Assembly (NCBI GenBank): GCA_033850885.1 | Contig: JAWWPG010000063.1 | Location: forward strand, 1 to 64,000 | Source of the DNA: JAWWPG01 sp033850885 | Lineage (GTDB): Bacteria; Actinomycetota; Actinomycetes; Propionibacteriales; Nocardioidaceae | Direction of reading: 5' to 3' | Length of the DNA stretch: 64,000 bases | Shown here: positions 11,923-21,299 of the stretch, in pieces | How positions within the stretch are numbered: the first letter of the stretch is position 1 | Layout of the letters: every line of letters starts with the position of its first letter | Program-made: the position numbers and the translations under genes | Notes under the pieces: model-generated | The model's database searches: none | What the model was told of the DNA's origin: nothing | What the model saw: only the letters and a program-made list of their open reading frames with translations

Positions 11923-12948
11923 ATGAGCGCATCCGCGGGGTCGCTGCCCCGCTACATCCTGCAGCGGATCCTTCTCGTCATCCCCATGATGTGGATCCTG
12001 ATGACGCTGGTCTTCCTGCTCATGCGGGTCGCCCCCGGCGACCCGATCTCGGCGGCGCTCGGCGGGAAGCTGAACCCGCAGGCGCTCGCCCAGGCCAGGC
12101 ACCGGGCAGGGCTTGACAAGCCGCTCATCGTCCAGTACTGGGACTACCTGTACGCGGTCCTGCACCTCAACTTCGGGACGACGTTCACCGACAACCAGCC
12201 GGTACTCGACGTCGTCCGCGACAACGGCGGCGCCACGGCGTCGCTGGTGCTGGCGGCCTTCATCATCGCCCTGGTGATCGGTATCCCCCTGGGCCTGCTC
12301 GCCGGTCGGCTGCGCGACACGGTGCCGGACGTTCTGGTCCGACTGTTCGCGATCATCACCTACGCGGCACCGATCTTCTTCCTCGGACTGCTGGTGCAGA
12401 TCTACATCGCGCCGCGGCTCGGGCTGCCCACCGGAGGGGACGCCTCACCCGAGACCCTGTTCGTCGTGCCCCAGCGCACCCATATCCTGCTGATCGACGC
12501 CTTCCTCAGCGGCGACCGGCAGGCGATCGGCGACGTGCTCGAGCACATCGCGCTGCCGGCCTTGACCCTCGGCATCAGCATCTGCGGCATCTTCATCCGG
12601 CTGGTCCGGGTGAACATCCTGCAGACCATCCAGAGCGACTACGTCGAAGCCGCCCAGGCCCGGGGGATCGCCCGCCGCAAGGTGATGCGAAACCATGCCT
12701 TCCGCAACGCGTTGGTGCCGGTGATCACGGTCATCGGGCTGCAGGTGGCACTCCTACTCTCGGGGGCCATCCTCACCGAGACGACGTTCAACTGGCCAGG
12801 CCTGGGTCTGAAGCTGTTCAAGTACATCTCCGGTCGCGACTACGGTGCCGTCCAGGGCATCGTCACGTTGTTCGCCCTCGTCGTGGTCGTGGCCAGCATG
12901 CTGATCGACATTATCAATGCGCTCATCGACCCCAGGGTGAGGTTCTGA
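11923..12948 (+). CDS. dppB: ABC importer permease, DppB/OppB type
   Basis: 341-residue inner-membrane permease of a peptide-type ABC importer. The start region LPRYILQRILLVIPMMWILM is the usual first helix of DppB-like proteins, six hydrophobic segments follow, and the cytoplasmic EAA loop is EAAQARGIARRKVMRNHAFR (about residues 243-262). The ATG is preceded at good distance by AGG-rich sequence. Its stop overlaps the start of the next permease (TGATG), so the pair is translationally coupled. Symbol follows the family, not proven substrate. Confidence 0.92.
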   Translation: MSASAGSLPRYILQRILLVIPMMWILMTLVFLLMRVAPGDPISAALGGKLNPQALAQARHRAGLDKPLIVQYWDYLYAVLHLNFGTTFTDNQPVLDVVRDNGGATASLVLAAFIIALVIGIPLGLLAGRLRDTVPDVLVRLFAIITYAAPIFFLGLLVQIYIAPRLGLPTGGDASPETLFVVPQRTHILLIDAFLSGDRQAIGDVLEHIALPALTLGISICGIFIRLVRVNILQTIQSDYVEAAQARGIARRKVMRNHAFRNALVPVITVIGLQVALLLSGAILTETTFNWPGLGLKLFKYISGRDYGAVQGIVTLFALVVVVASMLIDIINALIDPRVRF

Positions 12949-13946
12949 TGCGCCGCGTGCTCAGCGCCCTCGTCTCGCCGTTCTCCCAGACCCGGGGGGT
13001 GGCGCGCTGGATGCTGGTCGTCGGTGCGGCAATCACCGCCGTGTTCGTGATCTTCGCCTTCTTCGCACCGTGGATCGCTCCGTACGGCTTCGCTCAGTTC
13101 CAGGACTCGGGCGGGAGGTTCCCCAAGCTCGGCCACCCGGACAATGCCCACTGGTTCGGCACGACGGACCTGGAGACCGACGTGCTGTCGCGGGTGATCT
13201 GGGGTGCCCGGACGGCGTTGGAGGTCGTGTCTCTCGCCGTCTTGGCATCCTTGCTGATCGGCCTGGTGCTCGGCATCGTGTCCGGCTACGTCGGGGGGTG
13301 GGTCGACCGCATCCTGGTGCTGATCATGGACTCGCTTTACGCGTTCCCGTCCTTCTTGCTCGCCATCGTGTGCGCGTTCCTCTTCACGAACATCATCGGG
13401 ACCAACATCTGGTTCCTGACCAGCGGCGTGGTGGCCGCGTCACTCTCGTTGACGGTGATCTACATCCCCCAGTACTTCCGTGTGGTCCGCAACACGACGT
13501 TGAGCGCGAAACAGGCGACGTATGTCGAGGCGGCCCGAGCGCTTGGGGCAAGCGGAGGCACCGTCATGCGTCGTTACCTCTTCGGCAACGTCATCCAGAG
13601 CGTGCCGGTCATCGCCACGCTGAACGCGGCTGACGCGATTCTGACCCTGGCGGGCCTGGGCTTCCTGGGGATCGGGATCCAGCCCGACCAGGCGGCCGAG
13701 TGGGGCTACGACCTGCAGCGTTCGCTCGACGACGCCGGTGTCGGTGTCTGGTGGACGTCGCTCTACCCAGGGCTGGCGATCGTGCTGCTGGTGACCGGAC
13801 TGACCCTCGTCGGCGAAGGGCTCAACGAGACGATCAACCCGATCCTGCGACGCCGCCGGCTGCTGCCGGTCGTGCTGCCGCCGCGGGAGAAGTCGAGTTC
13901 GGCGCCGGCTCGGCGAGCGTCGCCGGAGCTGGAGGCGGACTCGTGA
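12948..13946 (+). CDS. dppC: ABC importer permease, DppC/OppC type
   Basis: 332-residue second permease of the importer. The N-terminal region has one helix followed by the periplasmic motif HWFGTTDLETDVLSRVIWGA typical of DppC; the EAA loop is VEAARALGASGGTVMRRYLF (about 190-209). The C-terminal tail after the last helix is basic and Ser/Ala-rich. ATG overlaps the dppB stop by one base, and the stop overlaps the GTG of the first ATPase by four bases, showing a tight operon. Confidence 0.92.
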   Translation: MRRVLSALVSPFSQTRGVARWMLVVGAAITAVFVIFAFFAPWIAPYGFAQFQDSGGRFPKLGHPDNAHWFGTTDLETDVLSRVIWGARTALEVVSLAVLASLLIGLVLGIVSGYVGGWVDRILVLIMDSLYAFPSFLLAIVCAFLFTNIIGTNIWFLTSGVVAASLSLTVIYIPQYFRVVRNTTLSAKQATYVEAARALGASGGTVMRRYLFGNVIQSVPVIATLNAADAILTLAGLGFLGIGIQPDQAAEWGYDLQRSLDDAGVGVWWTSLYPGLAIVLLVTGLTLVGEGLNETINPILRRRRLLPVVLPPREKSSSAPARRASPELEADS

Positions 13947-14998
13947 CGGTCGAAGCGGGATCCCGGGTCGACCGTGACAGTCCGGTCCTGCACGTCGACG
14001 ACCTGCGGGTGTGGTACGGCACGGTCCGGGGCGCGATCCAGGCGGTCGACGGGGTCAGCCTCGACCTCTACCCGGGGGAGACGCTCGGGCTCGTCGGGGA
14101 GTCGGGGTGCGGCAAGTCGACATTGGGGCGCGGCCTGATCGGTCTCCTGCCGGAGGGCGCCAAGCGGGACGGGCAGGTGCTTTTCAAGGGGAACGACATC
14201 TTGTCGATGACCGACAAGGAGGCGTACGCCCTGCGCGGCCGTAGCGTCGGCATGATCTTCCAGGAGCCGCTGACGCGGCTCAACCCACTCATGCGCGTCT
14301 CGGAACACTTCACGGAGACGATCTCCCAGCATGAGCCTGAGCTGAGCAGGAGCGAGATCCGCGAGCGGGCCATCGAGGTGCTGCGGCTGATGGGGATACC
14401 ACCGACCCGCTACCGCTCCTACCCCCATGAGTTCTCCGGCGGCATGCGGCAGCGGCTGATGATCGCTCTCGCGCTGGTGCTGCGACCGGCGTTCGTCGTG
14501 GCAGACGAGCCGACGACGGCTCTGGACGTCCTGGTGGAGGCACAGATCGTCGCCATCCTGAACGACCTTCGCCGCAACTTCGACACGGCGCTCCTGCTGA
14601 TCACCCACAACCTCGGCATCGTCGCGGAGGCGTGCGACCGGGTCGCCGTCATGTACGCCGGCCGGATCGTCGAGCAAGGGTCGGTGGTGACGGTGTTCGG
14701 CCGGCCGCAGCACCCCTATACGCGGGAGCTGCTCCGCTCGACCATCAGCCTGTCGACGACCGGGCTGAACTTCATCCCGGGCGCTCCGCCCGATCTGGTG
14801 TCACCACCACCGGGCTGCCGGTTCCACCCGCGCTGCCCGGACGCGATGGTGGTCTGTCGCGACCGGGACCCGGTCGAGACCGTGACGGCCAGCGGCGGCA
14901 CCGTCGAGTGCTGGCTCGCCGGACCCGACGAGCTGATCCCACCCGGCGGTCGTGAGGCGTTGGAGAAGAAGGAGATCAGCGTTGCCGACGAAGCCTGA
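13943..14998 (+). CDS. dppD: ABC importer ATPase, DppD/OppD type
   Basis: 351-residue nucleotide-binding subunit. Walker A is GESGCGKST, the Q-loop region IFQEPLTRLNP, signature EFSGGMRQR, Walker B VVADEPTTALD, and the C-terminal oligopeptide-transporter motif GCRFHPRCPDAM (the Cys-containing C-terminal region of this subfamily). The GTG at 13943 overlaps the permease stop by four bases (GTGA) and gives a normal N-terminus; the frame is open further upstream only in shadow. The 3' end overlaps the next ATPase by 17 bases. Confidence 0.92.
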   Translation: MTVEAGSRVDRDSPVLHVDDLRVWYGTVRGAIQAVDGVSLDLYPGETLGLVGESGCGKSTLGRGLIGLLPEGAKRDGQVLFKGNDILSMTDKEAYALRGRSVGMIFQEPLTRLNPLMRVSEHFTETISQHEPELSRSEIRERAIEVLRLMGIPPTRYRSYPHEFSGGMRQRLMIALALVLRPAFVVADEPTTALDVLVEAQIVAILNDLRRNFDTALLLITHNLGIVAEACDRVAVMYAGRIVEQGSVVTVFGRPQHPYTRELLRSTISLSTTGLNFIPGAPPDLVSPPPGCRFHPRCPDAMVVCRDRDPVETVTASGGTVECWLAGPDELIPPGGREALEKKEISVADEA

Positions 14999-16277
14999 GG
15001 ACCGCGTGCAAGCTGAGGAAACCGTCGTCGACATCCGCGACCTGTCCGTCCACTTCGACCTGGGCGGGAGCACGTTGGCGCGACTTCTCGGGCGCAGCAC
15101 CGGCACCGTCAAGGCAGTCGACGGGGTCAACCTGCGGGTGCAGAAGGGGGAGGTCGTCGGCCTCGTGGGGGAGAGCGGGAGTGGGAAGTCGACGCTCGGC
15201 AGGTCCCTCCTGGGGCTGGTTCCGATCACGGCGGGATCGGTCCGGATCCGCGACAACGAGATCGACGAGGACATCGCGATGTTGTCGAGGCGGCGGCTGC
15301 GGTCTCTCCGGCGGCACGTTCAGATGGTCTTCCAGGATCCGAACGCGGCCCTCAACCCCGCGATGACCGTCGAGCAGGCCATGCGCGACCCCCTGCGCAT
15401 CCACCAGGTCCCCTCCGACAAGCGGCAGGACATGATCGTCGACGCGCTGGAGCGAGTGGGGCTCTCCCCGGTCGAGCTCTTCCTGACGAAGTATCCGAGG
15501 GACCTGTCCGGGGGTCAGAAGCAACGTGTGGTGATCGCCAGGGCCATCATCATGAGTCCGAGCATCCTGGTCGCGGACGAGCCGATCTCCATGCTCGACA
15601 TGAGCGTCCGGGCGAAGATCCTCCAGCTGATGCTCAACCTGAAGGCAGAGCTCGACCTCAGCTACGTCTACATCACCCATGACCTGGCGAGTGCCAAGTT
15701 CTTCTGCGACCGGATCGCGATCATGTATCTGGGCCGCATCGTCGAGCTCGGGGAGACGGCTCAGATCTTCAGCGACCCTCTCCACCCCTACACGAAGGCG
15801 TTGCTCGCCGCGATCCCCGATCCGGATCCCAGCCGCTCCAAGAAGGCCGATCTCCTCACGGGCGAGATCCCGGATGCGGCCCGGCCACCGCGGGGTTGCG
15901 CGTTCCACCCCCGGTGCCCCGTCGCATTCGAGAAGTGCGGCTGGGAGGCGAGGGACCTCGTCGCGGCTCTCGAGAGCCACTGGCTGAGCACCCGCGCGTC
16001 GACGTACGACCTCGAGCGCAGCCGGATCGAGAACCTCGACGACCTCGCCGGGCAGGAGACTGGGCCTGCCGTCCTGCGGCCCTCGAGCGAGGCCAGCCCG
16101 CGAGACCTCATCGAGCTCCTCGACGAGGTGCGAGCCGAGGCACCGAACGCTCGATTCTGGACCGGCGTGGAGTCGATCGAGGACTCCCCCGAGGGGGTCA
16201 CCGTGACCTTCCACCCGGGCGAGGACGTCGCCTTGCGTGACAGAGGCGGTGTCGAGGTCGCCTGCCACCTCTACTGA
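14982..16277 (+). CDS. dppF: ABC importer ATPase, DppF/OppF type, with long C-terminal extension
   Basis: 431-residue second ATPase. Walker A GESGSGKST, signature DLSGGQKQR, Walker B LVADEPISMLD, and the family C-terminal motif GCAFHPRCPVAFEKC near residue 305. About 105 residues follow this, beyond the usual end of DppF proteins; they are acidic and contain ENLDDLAGQE and LIELLDEVRAEAP. A TTG start at 14982 is chosen because AAGGAG lies 8 nt upstream and no ATG or GTG fits. It overlaps the preceding ATPase by 17 bases. Confidence 0.88.
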   Translation: MPTKPEDRVQAEETVVDIRDLSVHFDLGGSTLARLLGRSTGTVKAVDGVNLRVQKGEVVGLVGESGSGKSTLGRSLLGLVPITAGSVRIRDNEIDEDIAMLSRRRLRSLRRHVQMVFQDPNAALNPAMTVEQAMRDPLRIHQVPSDKRQDMIVDALERVGLSPVELFLTKYPRDLSGGQKQRVVIARAIIMSPSILVADEPISMLDMSVRAKILQLMLNLKAELDLSYVYITHDLASAKFFCDRIAIMYLGRIVELGETAQIFSDPLHPYTKALLAAIPDPDPSRSKKADLLTGEIPDAARPPRGCAFHPRCPVAFEKCGWEARDLVAALESHWLSTRASTYDLERSRIENLDDLAGQETGPAVLRPSSEASPRDLIELLDEVRAEAPNARFWTGVESIEDSPEGVTVTFHPGEDVALRDRGGVEVACHLY

Positions 16278-16289
16278 GCGACGGCCACC

Positions 16290-17267
16290 CTACTGAATGG
16301 CGGCTACCGGGCCCGGCGCGGCGGTCGGCACCTCGTCAGCCTGCGATTCGGGCAACACCGGCTCGGGCAGTGGGGGAGGGGTGCCTCCCCAGGCCGGGCA
16401 GATCGCCTGGTGGTCGCACCAGGCACACAGTGCCGACTTGTTTGGTCTCCACTCTCCGGACGTGGTGGCCCGCTGGATCGCCTCCCACAGCGCCTGCACC
16501 TTGCGCTCGGTCGCCAGCAGGTCCGCCTCGTCGGGCCGGTAGCGCAGCATCTCCGCGTTGCCGAGGTAGATCAGCTGCAGCAGTGCCGGGATGACCCCGC
16601 GGGTCCGCCAGACGACGAGCGCGTAGAACCTCATCTGGAACAGCGCCCTCGCCTCGAACCGCTCACCCGGTGACTTGCCCGTCTTGTAGTCGACGATCCG
16701 CAGCTCGCCGGACGGCGCCAGGTCGAGCCGGTCGATGTAACCGTGGAGGGTCAGGCCCGAGTCGAGAGTCGTCACGACGTGCACCTCACGTTCGGCCGGC
16801 TCGAGGCGCTGCGGGTCCTCCAGTGCGAAATAGCGGCCGAGCAGGTCACGGCACTGGTCGAGCCAGGTCGCCAGGTCCGGTGGGCCCTCCCCGAACATCT
16901 CCGCGAGCTCCGGCTCGTCGGCGAGCAGGCCCTGCCATGCCGGGCCCAGCATGAGAGCGGCCGCGTCGTGCGTGCGGTCGACCGACGGAAGGTCGAACAG
17001 GTTCTCCAGCACCTTGTGCACGACGGAGCCGCGTACGGCGTCGATGCTGGGCCGCTCAGGGAGCTTGTCGATGACTCGGAAACGGTAGAGCAGCGGACAG
17101 GTCATGAAGTCACTTGCTCGGCTCGGGGACAGCGAGCTGCGCCAGTTGATCGGCGAGCCCTGGCCCGGCTCGCCGCCCGCACCGACGGCCACCGTCGGCT
17201 CCGCCGGCGGCTGGATCTGCTCCTGCTCTTGCATCATGCCGGTAACGTTAGGCCAGCCCTCCGACAT
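16290..17267 (-). CDS. RecB-like PD-(D/E)XK nuclease family protein
   Basis: 325-residue stand-alone nuclease of the RecB C-terminal/Cas4-like family. The catalytic core shows GYIDRLDL followed by LRIVDYKTGK (about 192-201), the D-(D/E)-x-K arrangement. A cysteine in FMTCPLLYRF near residue 57 and three more in CAWCDHQAIC near 281-290 fit a 4Fe-4S site. The ATG at 17267 lacks a clear ribosome site; ATG codons at residues 11 and 12 (17232-17237) are alternatives. Likely acts in DNA repair or recombination as a 5'-3' exonuclease; the partner is not evident here. Confidence 0.85.
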   Translation of the reverse strand: MSEGWPNVTGMMQEQEQIQPPAEPTVAVGAGGEPGQGSPINWRSSLSPSRASDFMTCPLLYRFRVIDKLPERPSIDAVRGSVVHKVLENLFDLPSVDRTHDAAALMLGPAWQGLLADEPELAEMFGEGPPDLATWLDQCRDLLGRYFALEDPQRLEPAEREVHVVTTLDSGLTLHGYIDRLDLAPSGELRIVDYKTGKSPGERFEARALFQMRFYALVVWRTRGVIPALLQLIYLGNAEMLRYRPDEADLLATERKVQALWEAIQRATTSGEWRPNKSALCAWCDHQAICPAWGGTPPPLPEPVLPESQADEVPTAAPGPVAAIQ

Positions 17268-17274
17268 AACGCGC

Positions 17275-17280
17275 TAGCGT
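17275..17280 (+). promoter_or_regulatory. -10 box TAGCGT, site-2 protease gene
   Basis: TAGCGT ends 6 nt before the GTG at 17287, in the 19-base divergent gap with the RecB-like nuclease gene. The following ggaggg would then lie in or before the mRNA start rather than act as a ribosome site. Confidence 0.4.
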
Positions 17281-17286
17281 GGAGGG

Positions 17287-18441
17287 GTGAGTGACTCCCG
17301 CGGACAGCCCCTCGAGCCGGCGCGTCCGGCGCGACCGCTGCCCCCGGGGACGTTCCGGCTCGGCTCCGTGTCGGGGATCGACGTCACCGTTCAGCACTCA
17401 TGGTTCCTGATCGTGCTCCTGATCGCCGTCGTGATCGAGCCGCGCGTGGAGCAGGAGGCCCCCAACCTGGGGGGACTCGCCTACCTCGTCGGGATCGGGT
17501 TCGCGCTCGTGCTCTACCTCTCGGTCCTGCTGCACGAGGTGTCACACGCCGCGGCGGCCCGTGCGTTCCAGATGCCGGTCAGCTCGATCAACCTGCACTT
17601 TCTCGGCGGCGCAACCGAGATCGAGGGGGAGGCGGCGACGCCGTGGCGGGAGTTCGTCATCGCCGTCGTCGGTCCGCTCACCTCGCTTGCGATCGGAGCG
17701 GTCGCCTACCTGGCGCTCGGCGCCTTCGACGATGGGCTGGTTCGGTTCAGCATCGGAGCACTGGCCGGCGCGAACCTGATCGTCGGGGTGCTCAACCTGG
17801 TTCCCGGGCTGCCCCTCGACGGTGGCCGGGTGCTGCAGGCGGCCGTCTGGGCGCTGACCGGCCGACGGAGCCTCGGCGTGACCGTCGCTGCGTGGGGAGG
17901 CCGGGTGGCGGCGGGCCTCGCGGTGTTCTATCCGCTCGGACTGCTCGTGTCCAACCACACGCCGTCGATCCTCGACTACCTGATGGCGTTCATGATCGGC
18001 GCCTTCCTGTGGGCCGGTGCCTCCCAGGCGCTGATGATGGCCAACGTCCACGAGCGGCTGCCCTCGCTGCAGGCACGCAGACTGGCCCGCCCGGCGATCG
18101 GCGTACTCGCCGACCTGCCACTGGCGGAGGCGATCCGGCGCGCTCAGGAGGCGAACGCCGGCTCGCTCGTGGTCGTATCGAGCGTGGGCCACCCCGAAGG
18201 CGTCGTCAATGAGGCAGCTGTCGCGTCGACCCCCTTCGACCGGCGACCCTGGATGCCGACGGGCGACCTCGCCAGACGACTCGAGGACGGCCTGCTGCTG
18301 TCGGCCGACCTGCAGGGCGAGGATCTCCTGCGCGCGATGCGGACGACCCCCGCCACCGAGTACGTGCTCGTCGAGCCCAGCGGATCCGTCTACGGCGTAC
18401 TCGTGACCAAGGACGTCGACAGGGCTTTCCGCGCCGACTGA
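17287..18441 (+). CDS. Site-2 protease family (M50) metallopeptidase with CBS-like tail
   Basis: 384-residue polytopic membrane zinc protease. HEVSHAAAARA (about 82-92) has the HExxH zinc motif, and NLVPGLPLDGGRVL (about 171-184) the third-ligand Asp. The C-terminal 110 residues after LQARRLARPA resemble a pair of degenerate CBS domains, as in the Rv2625c/SpoIVFB-CBS subgroup. Its target for regulated intramembrane proteolysis is unknown. It precedes trmI by 38 bases on the same strand, though trmI has its own -10 box. Confidence 0.88.
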   Translation: MSDSRGQPLEPARPARPLPPGTFRLGSVSGIDVTVQHSWFLIVLLIAVVIEPRVEQEAPNLGGLAYLVGIGFALVLYLSVLLHEVSHAAAARAFQMPVSSINLHFLGGATEIEGEAATPWREFVIAVVGPLTSLAIGAVAYLALGAFDDGLVRFSIGALAGANLIVGVLNLVPGLPLDGGRVLQAAVWALTGRRSLGVTVAAWGGRVAAGLAVFYPLGLLVSNHTPSILDYLMAFMIGAFLWAGASQALMMANVHERLPSLQARRLARPAIGVLADLPLAEAIRRAQEANAGSLVVVSSVGHPEGVVNEAAVASTPFDRRPWMPTGDLARRLEDGLLLSADLQGEDLLRAMRTTPATEYVLVEPSGSVYGVLVTKDVDRAFRAD

Positions 18442-18464
18442 TCCCCGAGTCGAAATGTCCACAC

Positions 18465-18470
18465 TAGGCT
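18465..18470 (+). promoter_or_regulatory. -10 box TAGGCT, trmI
   Basis: TAGGCT ends 9 nt before the ATG at 18480, the longest spacing in this set, in the 38-base gap after the protease gene. Confidence 0.4.
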
Positions 18471-18479
18471 GGGCAGACC

Positions 18480-19433
18480 ATGACGCCGCCGGACGACACC
18501 GCTGCCGTGGCCGAGGACCCGCAGTGGTCCGGGGTACGGCGCGGTCCCCTGCGCGCGGGCGAGCGCGTGCGGCTCACCGACCCGAAGGGCAGGCGCCACA
18601 GCCTGCTCCTCGAGGCCGGGAAGACGTTCTTCACCCACAAGGGCGCCATCGCACATGACGACCTGATCGGCGGACCCGACGGCGTCGTCGTGACGTCGGG
18701 CGGTGGCGTCGAGTACCTGGTCCTGCGCCCCCTCCTTCCCGACCACGTCGTGTCGATGCCGCGAGGGGCCGCCGTCGTGTACCCGAAGGATGCGGCCCAG
18801 ATCGTCACCATGGCCGACATCTTCCCCGGCGCCCGCGTCGTCGAGGCGGGCGCCGGTTCGGGCGCGCTCACGTGCAGCCTGCTCCGGGCCGTCGGGGCGG
18901 GCGGCCGGCTGACGTCATACGAACGACGCGAGGACTTCGCAGACGTGGCTCGCGCGAACGTGACGGCGTTCTTCGACGGCGAGCATCCCGCATGGCGGCT
19001 CGTCGTCGGTGACCTGGCCACCGACCTCACGCAGCGCCACCTGGACCGGGTGGTCCTCGACATGCTGGCGCCCTGGGAGTGTGTGCCCGTGGTGGCCGAT
19101 GCGCTGCTGCCGGGCGGTCTCGTCTGCGCGTACGTCGCAACCACCACCCAGCTGAGCACGTTCGTCGAGACGGTCCGAGAGCACGGGGGGTTCACCGAGC
19201 CCGAGGCGTGGGAGTCGATGGTGCGGGGCTGGCACGTCGAAGGGCTCGCAGTCCGCCCGCAGCACCGGATGAACGGGCACACCGGGTTCCTGGTCACCGT
19301 GCGCCGGCTCGCGCCGGACGTGACCACGCCACGTCGCAGCCGGCGGCCATCGCCTGGCGCGTACGGCGACGACTACCGTGGGCCTAGACCGACAGCACAC
19401 CGGGTTTCCGAAGATCAGCAGGTCACAGACTGA
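18480..19433 (+). CDS. trmI: tRNA (adenine-58-N1)-methyltransferase TrmI
   Basis: SAM-dependent m1A58 methyltransferase of the TrmI/Rv2118c family, 317 residues. The small N-terminal beta domain (RAGERVRLTDPKGRRHSL) is followed by the family motif YPKDAAQIVTMADIFPGARV and the SAM motif VVEAGAGSGALTCSLLRAVG at about 120-139. The C-terminal 35 residues are basic and Arg/Pro-rich, likely disordered. Position directly before the proteasome ATPase gene matches the conserved actinobacterial order. Confidence 0.93.
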   Translation: MTPPDDTAAVAEDPQWSGVRRGPLRAGERVRLTDPKGRRHSLLLEAGKTFFTHKGAIAHDDLIGGPDGVVVTSGGGVEYLVLRPLLPDHVVSMPRGAAVVYPKDAAQIVTMADIFPGARVVEAGAGSGALTCSLLRAVGAGGRLTSYERREDFADVARANVTAFFDGEHPAWRLVVGDLATDLTQRHLDRVVLDMLAPWECVPVVADALLPGGLVCAYVATTTQLSTFVETVREHGGFTEPEAWESMVRGWHVEGLAVRPQHRMNGHTGFLVTVRRLAPDVTTPRRSRRPSPGAYGDDYRGPRPTAHRVSEDQQVTD

Positions 19434-19478
19434 TATCGACACCCGGTGGGATGTGCATGATTCGAGCGGGCACGCGGG

Positions 19479-19484
19479 TAGTGT
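19479..19484 (+). promoter_or_regulatory. -10 box TAGTGT, mpa
   Basis: TAGTGT lies 30 bases before the chosen GTG at 19515. Transcription from it would give a leader of about 24 nt carrying the GGAGGT ribosome site. Confidence 0.35.
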
Positions 19485-19514
19485 CACAGTAGGGCTCAGG
19501 TGGAGGTGGTATCC

Positions 19515-21269
19515 GTGCCAGGATCCGACGACGGCCAGCGTCGCCGACCCCAGGCGCGCGAAGATCTCGTCGCGCAGGTCGGCTTCCTGGAGGCCGAGGT
19601 GGCGGAGCTACGGCGGCGTCTCTCGGACGCCCCCCGTTCCGCTCGCTATCTCGAGCAGAGGCTCGCGGAGACACAATCGTCGCTCGCCTCGCTGACCGCC
19701 CAGAACGAGCGCCTGGCCTCCACACTGCGCGAGGCACGCGACCAGATCATGACGCTCAAGGAGGAGGTCGACCGGCTGGCCCAGCCGCCCACCGGCTTCG
19801 GCACCTTCCTCGGACGCAACGCCGACGACACCATCGACGTCTTCACGGGCGGGCGCAAGCTGCGCGTCAACGTGAGCCCCACCGTCGACGTGGCCGAGCT
19901 GCAGCATGGCCAGGAGGTCATGTTGAACGAAGCTCTCAATGTCGTCTCCGCGCTGGCGTACGAGACCGTCGGCGAGGTGGTGATGCTCAAGGAGATCCTC
20001 GCGGACTCCGAGCGTGCCCTCGTCATCGGCAACGCCGACGAAGAACGCGTCGTTCGCATCGCTGAGCCGCTCCGGGCCACCACGCTGCGCGCCGGCGACT
20101 CCGTCCTGCTCGACCCGCGCGCCAACTATGTGTACGAGCGCATCCCCAAGACGGAAGTCGAAGAGCTCGTCCTCGAAGAGGTCCCGGACATCGACTACGG
20201 CAACATCGGCGGGCTGATGCGTCAGATCGACCAGATCCGTGACGCGATCGAGCTGCCGTACCTGCACCCTGAGCTCTTCAAGGAGCACAAGCTGAAGCCA
20301 CCGAAGGGCGTCCTGCTGTACGGGCCTCCGGGCTGCGGCAAGACCTTGATCGCGAAGGCGGTCGCCAACTCGCTGGCCAAGCAGGTCGCCGCCAAGACCG
20401 GCGAGGAAGGCAAGTCGTACTTCCTGAACATCAAGGGACCTGAGCTGCTCAACAAGTACGTCGGAGAGACCGAGCGCCACATCAGGCTCGTCTTCCAACG
20501 GGCCAGGGAGAAGGCCAACGAGGGAACGCCGGTCATCGTCTTCTTCGACGAGATGGACTCGCTGTTCCGCACTCGCGGCTCCGGGGTGTCCTCGGACGTC
20601 GAGAACACCATCGTTCCGCAGCTGCTCAGCGAGATCGACGGCGTGGAAGGCCTCGAGAACGTGATCGTGATCGGCGCGTCGAACCGCGAGGACATGATCG
20701 ACCCGGCCATCCTGCGTCCCGGCCGCCTCGACGTGAAGATCAAGATCGAGCGCCCGGACGCCGAGTCGGCGCGCGACATCTTCACGAAGTACCTCACGTC
20801 CGACCTGCCGCTGCATGCCGACGATGTCCACGAGTTCGGCGGCAACCGAGACGAGTGCGTCGTCGGGATGATCCAACGCACGGTCGAGCGCATGTACACC
20901 GAGTCCGAGGAGAACCGCTTCCTCGAGGTCACCTACGCCAACGGCGACAAGGAGATCCTGTACTTCAAGGACTTCAACTCCGGAGCGATGATCCAGAACA
21001 TCGTCGACCGGGCCAAGAAGATGGCGATCCGCGAACTGCTCGACACCGGCCAGCGGGGGTTGCGCGTCCAGCACCTGCTGCAGGCCTGCCTCGACGAGTT
21101 CAAGGAGAACGAGGACCTCCCCAACACGACGAACCCCGACGACTGGGCCCGCATCTCCGGCAAGAAGGGCGAGCGGATCGTCTTCGTCCGTACCCTCATC
21201 TCGGGCAAGCAGGGCACCGAGCCCGGCCGCTCGATCGACAACGTCGCCAACACCGGCCAGTACCTCTGA
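19515..21269 (+). CDS. mpa: Proteasomal ATPase Mpa/ARC
   Basis: Hexameric AAA ring that captures pupylated proteins and feeds them into the 20S proteasome. Residues about 14-75 form a heptad-rich coiled coil that binds Pup, followed by the OB domains and one AAA module with Walker A GPPGCGKT at 270-277 and Walker B IVFFDEMDSLF. The C-terminus is GQYL, the penultimate-Tyr motif that docks in the proteasome alpha ring. GTG 19515 is chosen over GTG 19500 because GGAGGT at 19502-19507 sits 7 nt before it. Length is 584 residues. Confidence 0.95.
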   Translation: MPGSDDGQRRRPQAREDLVAQVGFLEAEVAELRRRLSDAPRSARYLEQRLAETQSSLASLTAQNERLASTLREARDQIMTLKEEVDRLAQPPTGFGTFLGRNADDTIDVFTGGRKLRVNVSPTVDVAELQHGQEVMLNEALNVVSALAYETVGEVVMLKEILADSERALVIGNADEERVVRIAEPLRATTLRAGDSVLLDPRANYVYERIPKTEVEELVLEEVPDIDYGNIGGLMRQIDQIRDAIELPYLHPELFKEHKLKPPKGVLLYGPPGCGKTLIAKAVANSLAKQVAAKTGEEGKSYFLNIKGPELLNKYVGETERHIRLVFQRAREKANEGTPVIVFFDEMDSLFRTRGSGVSSDVENTIVPQLLSEIDGVEGLENVIVIGASNREDMIDPAILRPGRLDVKIKIERPDAESARDIFTKYLTSDLPLHADDVHEFGGNRDECVVGMIQRTVERMYTESEENRFLEVTYANGDKEILYFKDFNSGAMIQNIVDRAKKMAIRELLDTGQRGLRVQHLLQACLDEFKENEDLPNTTNPDDWARISGKKGERIVFVRTLISGKQGTEPGRSIDNVANTGQYL

Positions 21270-21299
21270 CCCTCCATCCCACGCCCCACGCCCCCCGCC

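Noticed and set aside
16378..17294. Plus-strand frames opposite the RecB-like nuclease
   Set aside because: Arg/Pro/Ala-rich shadow translation with no motif; the nuclease motifs are read on the minus strand.
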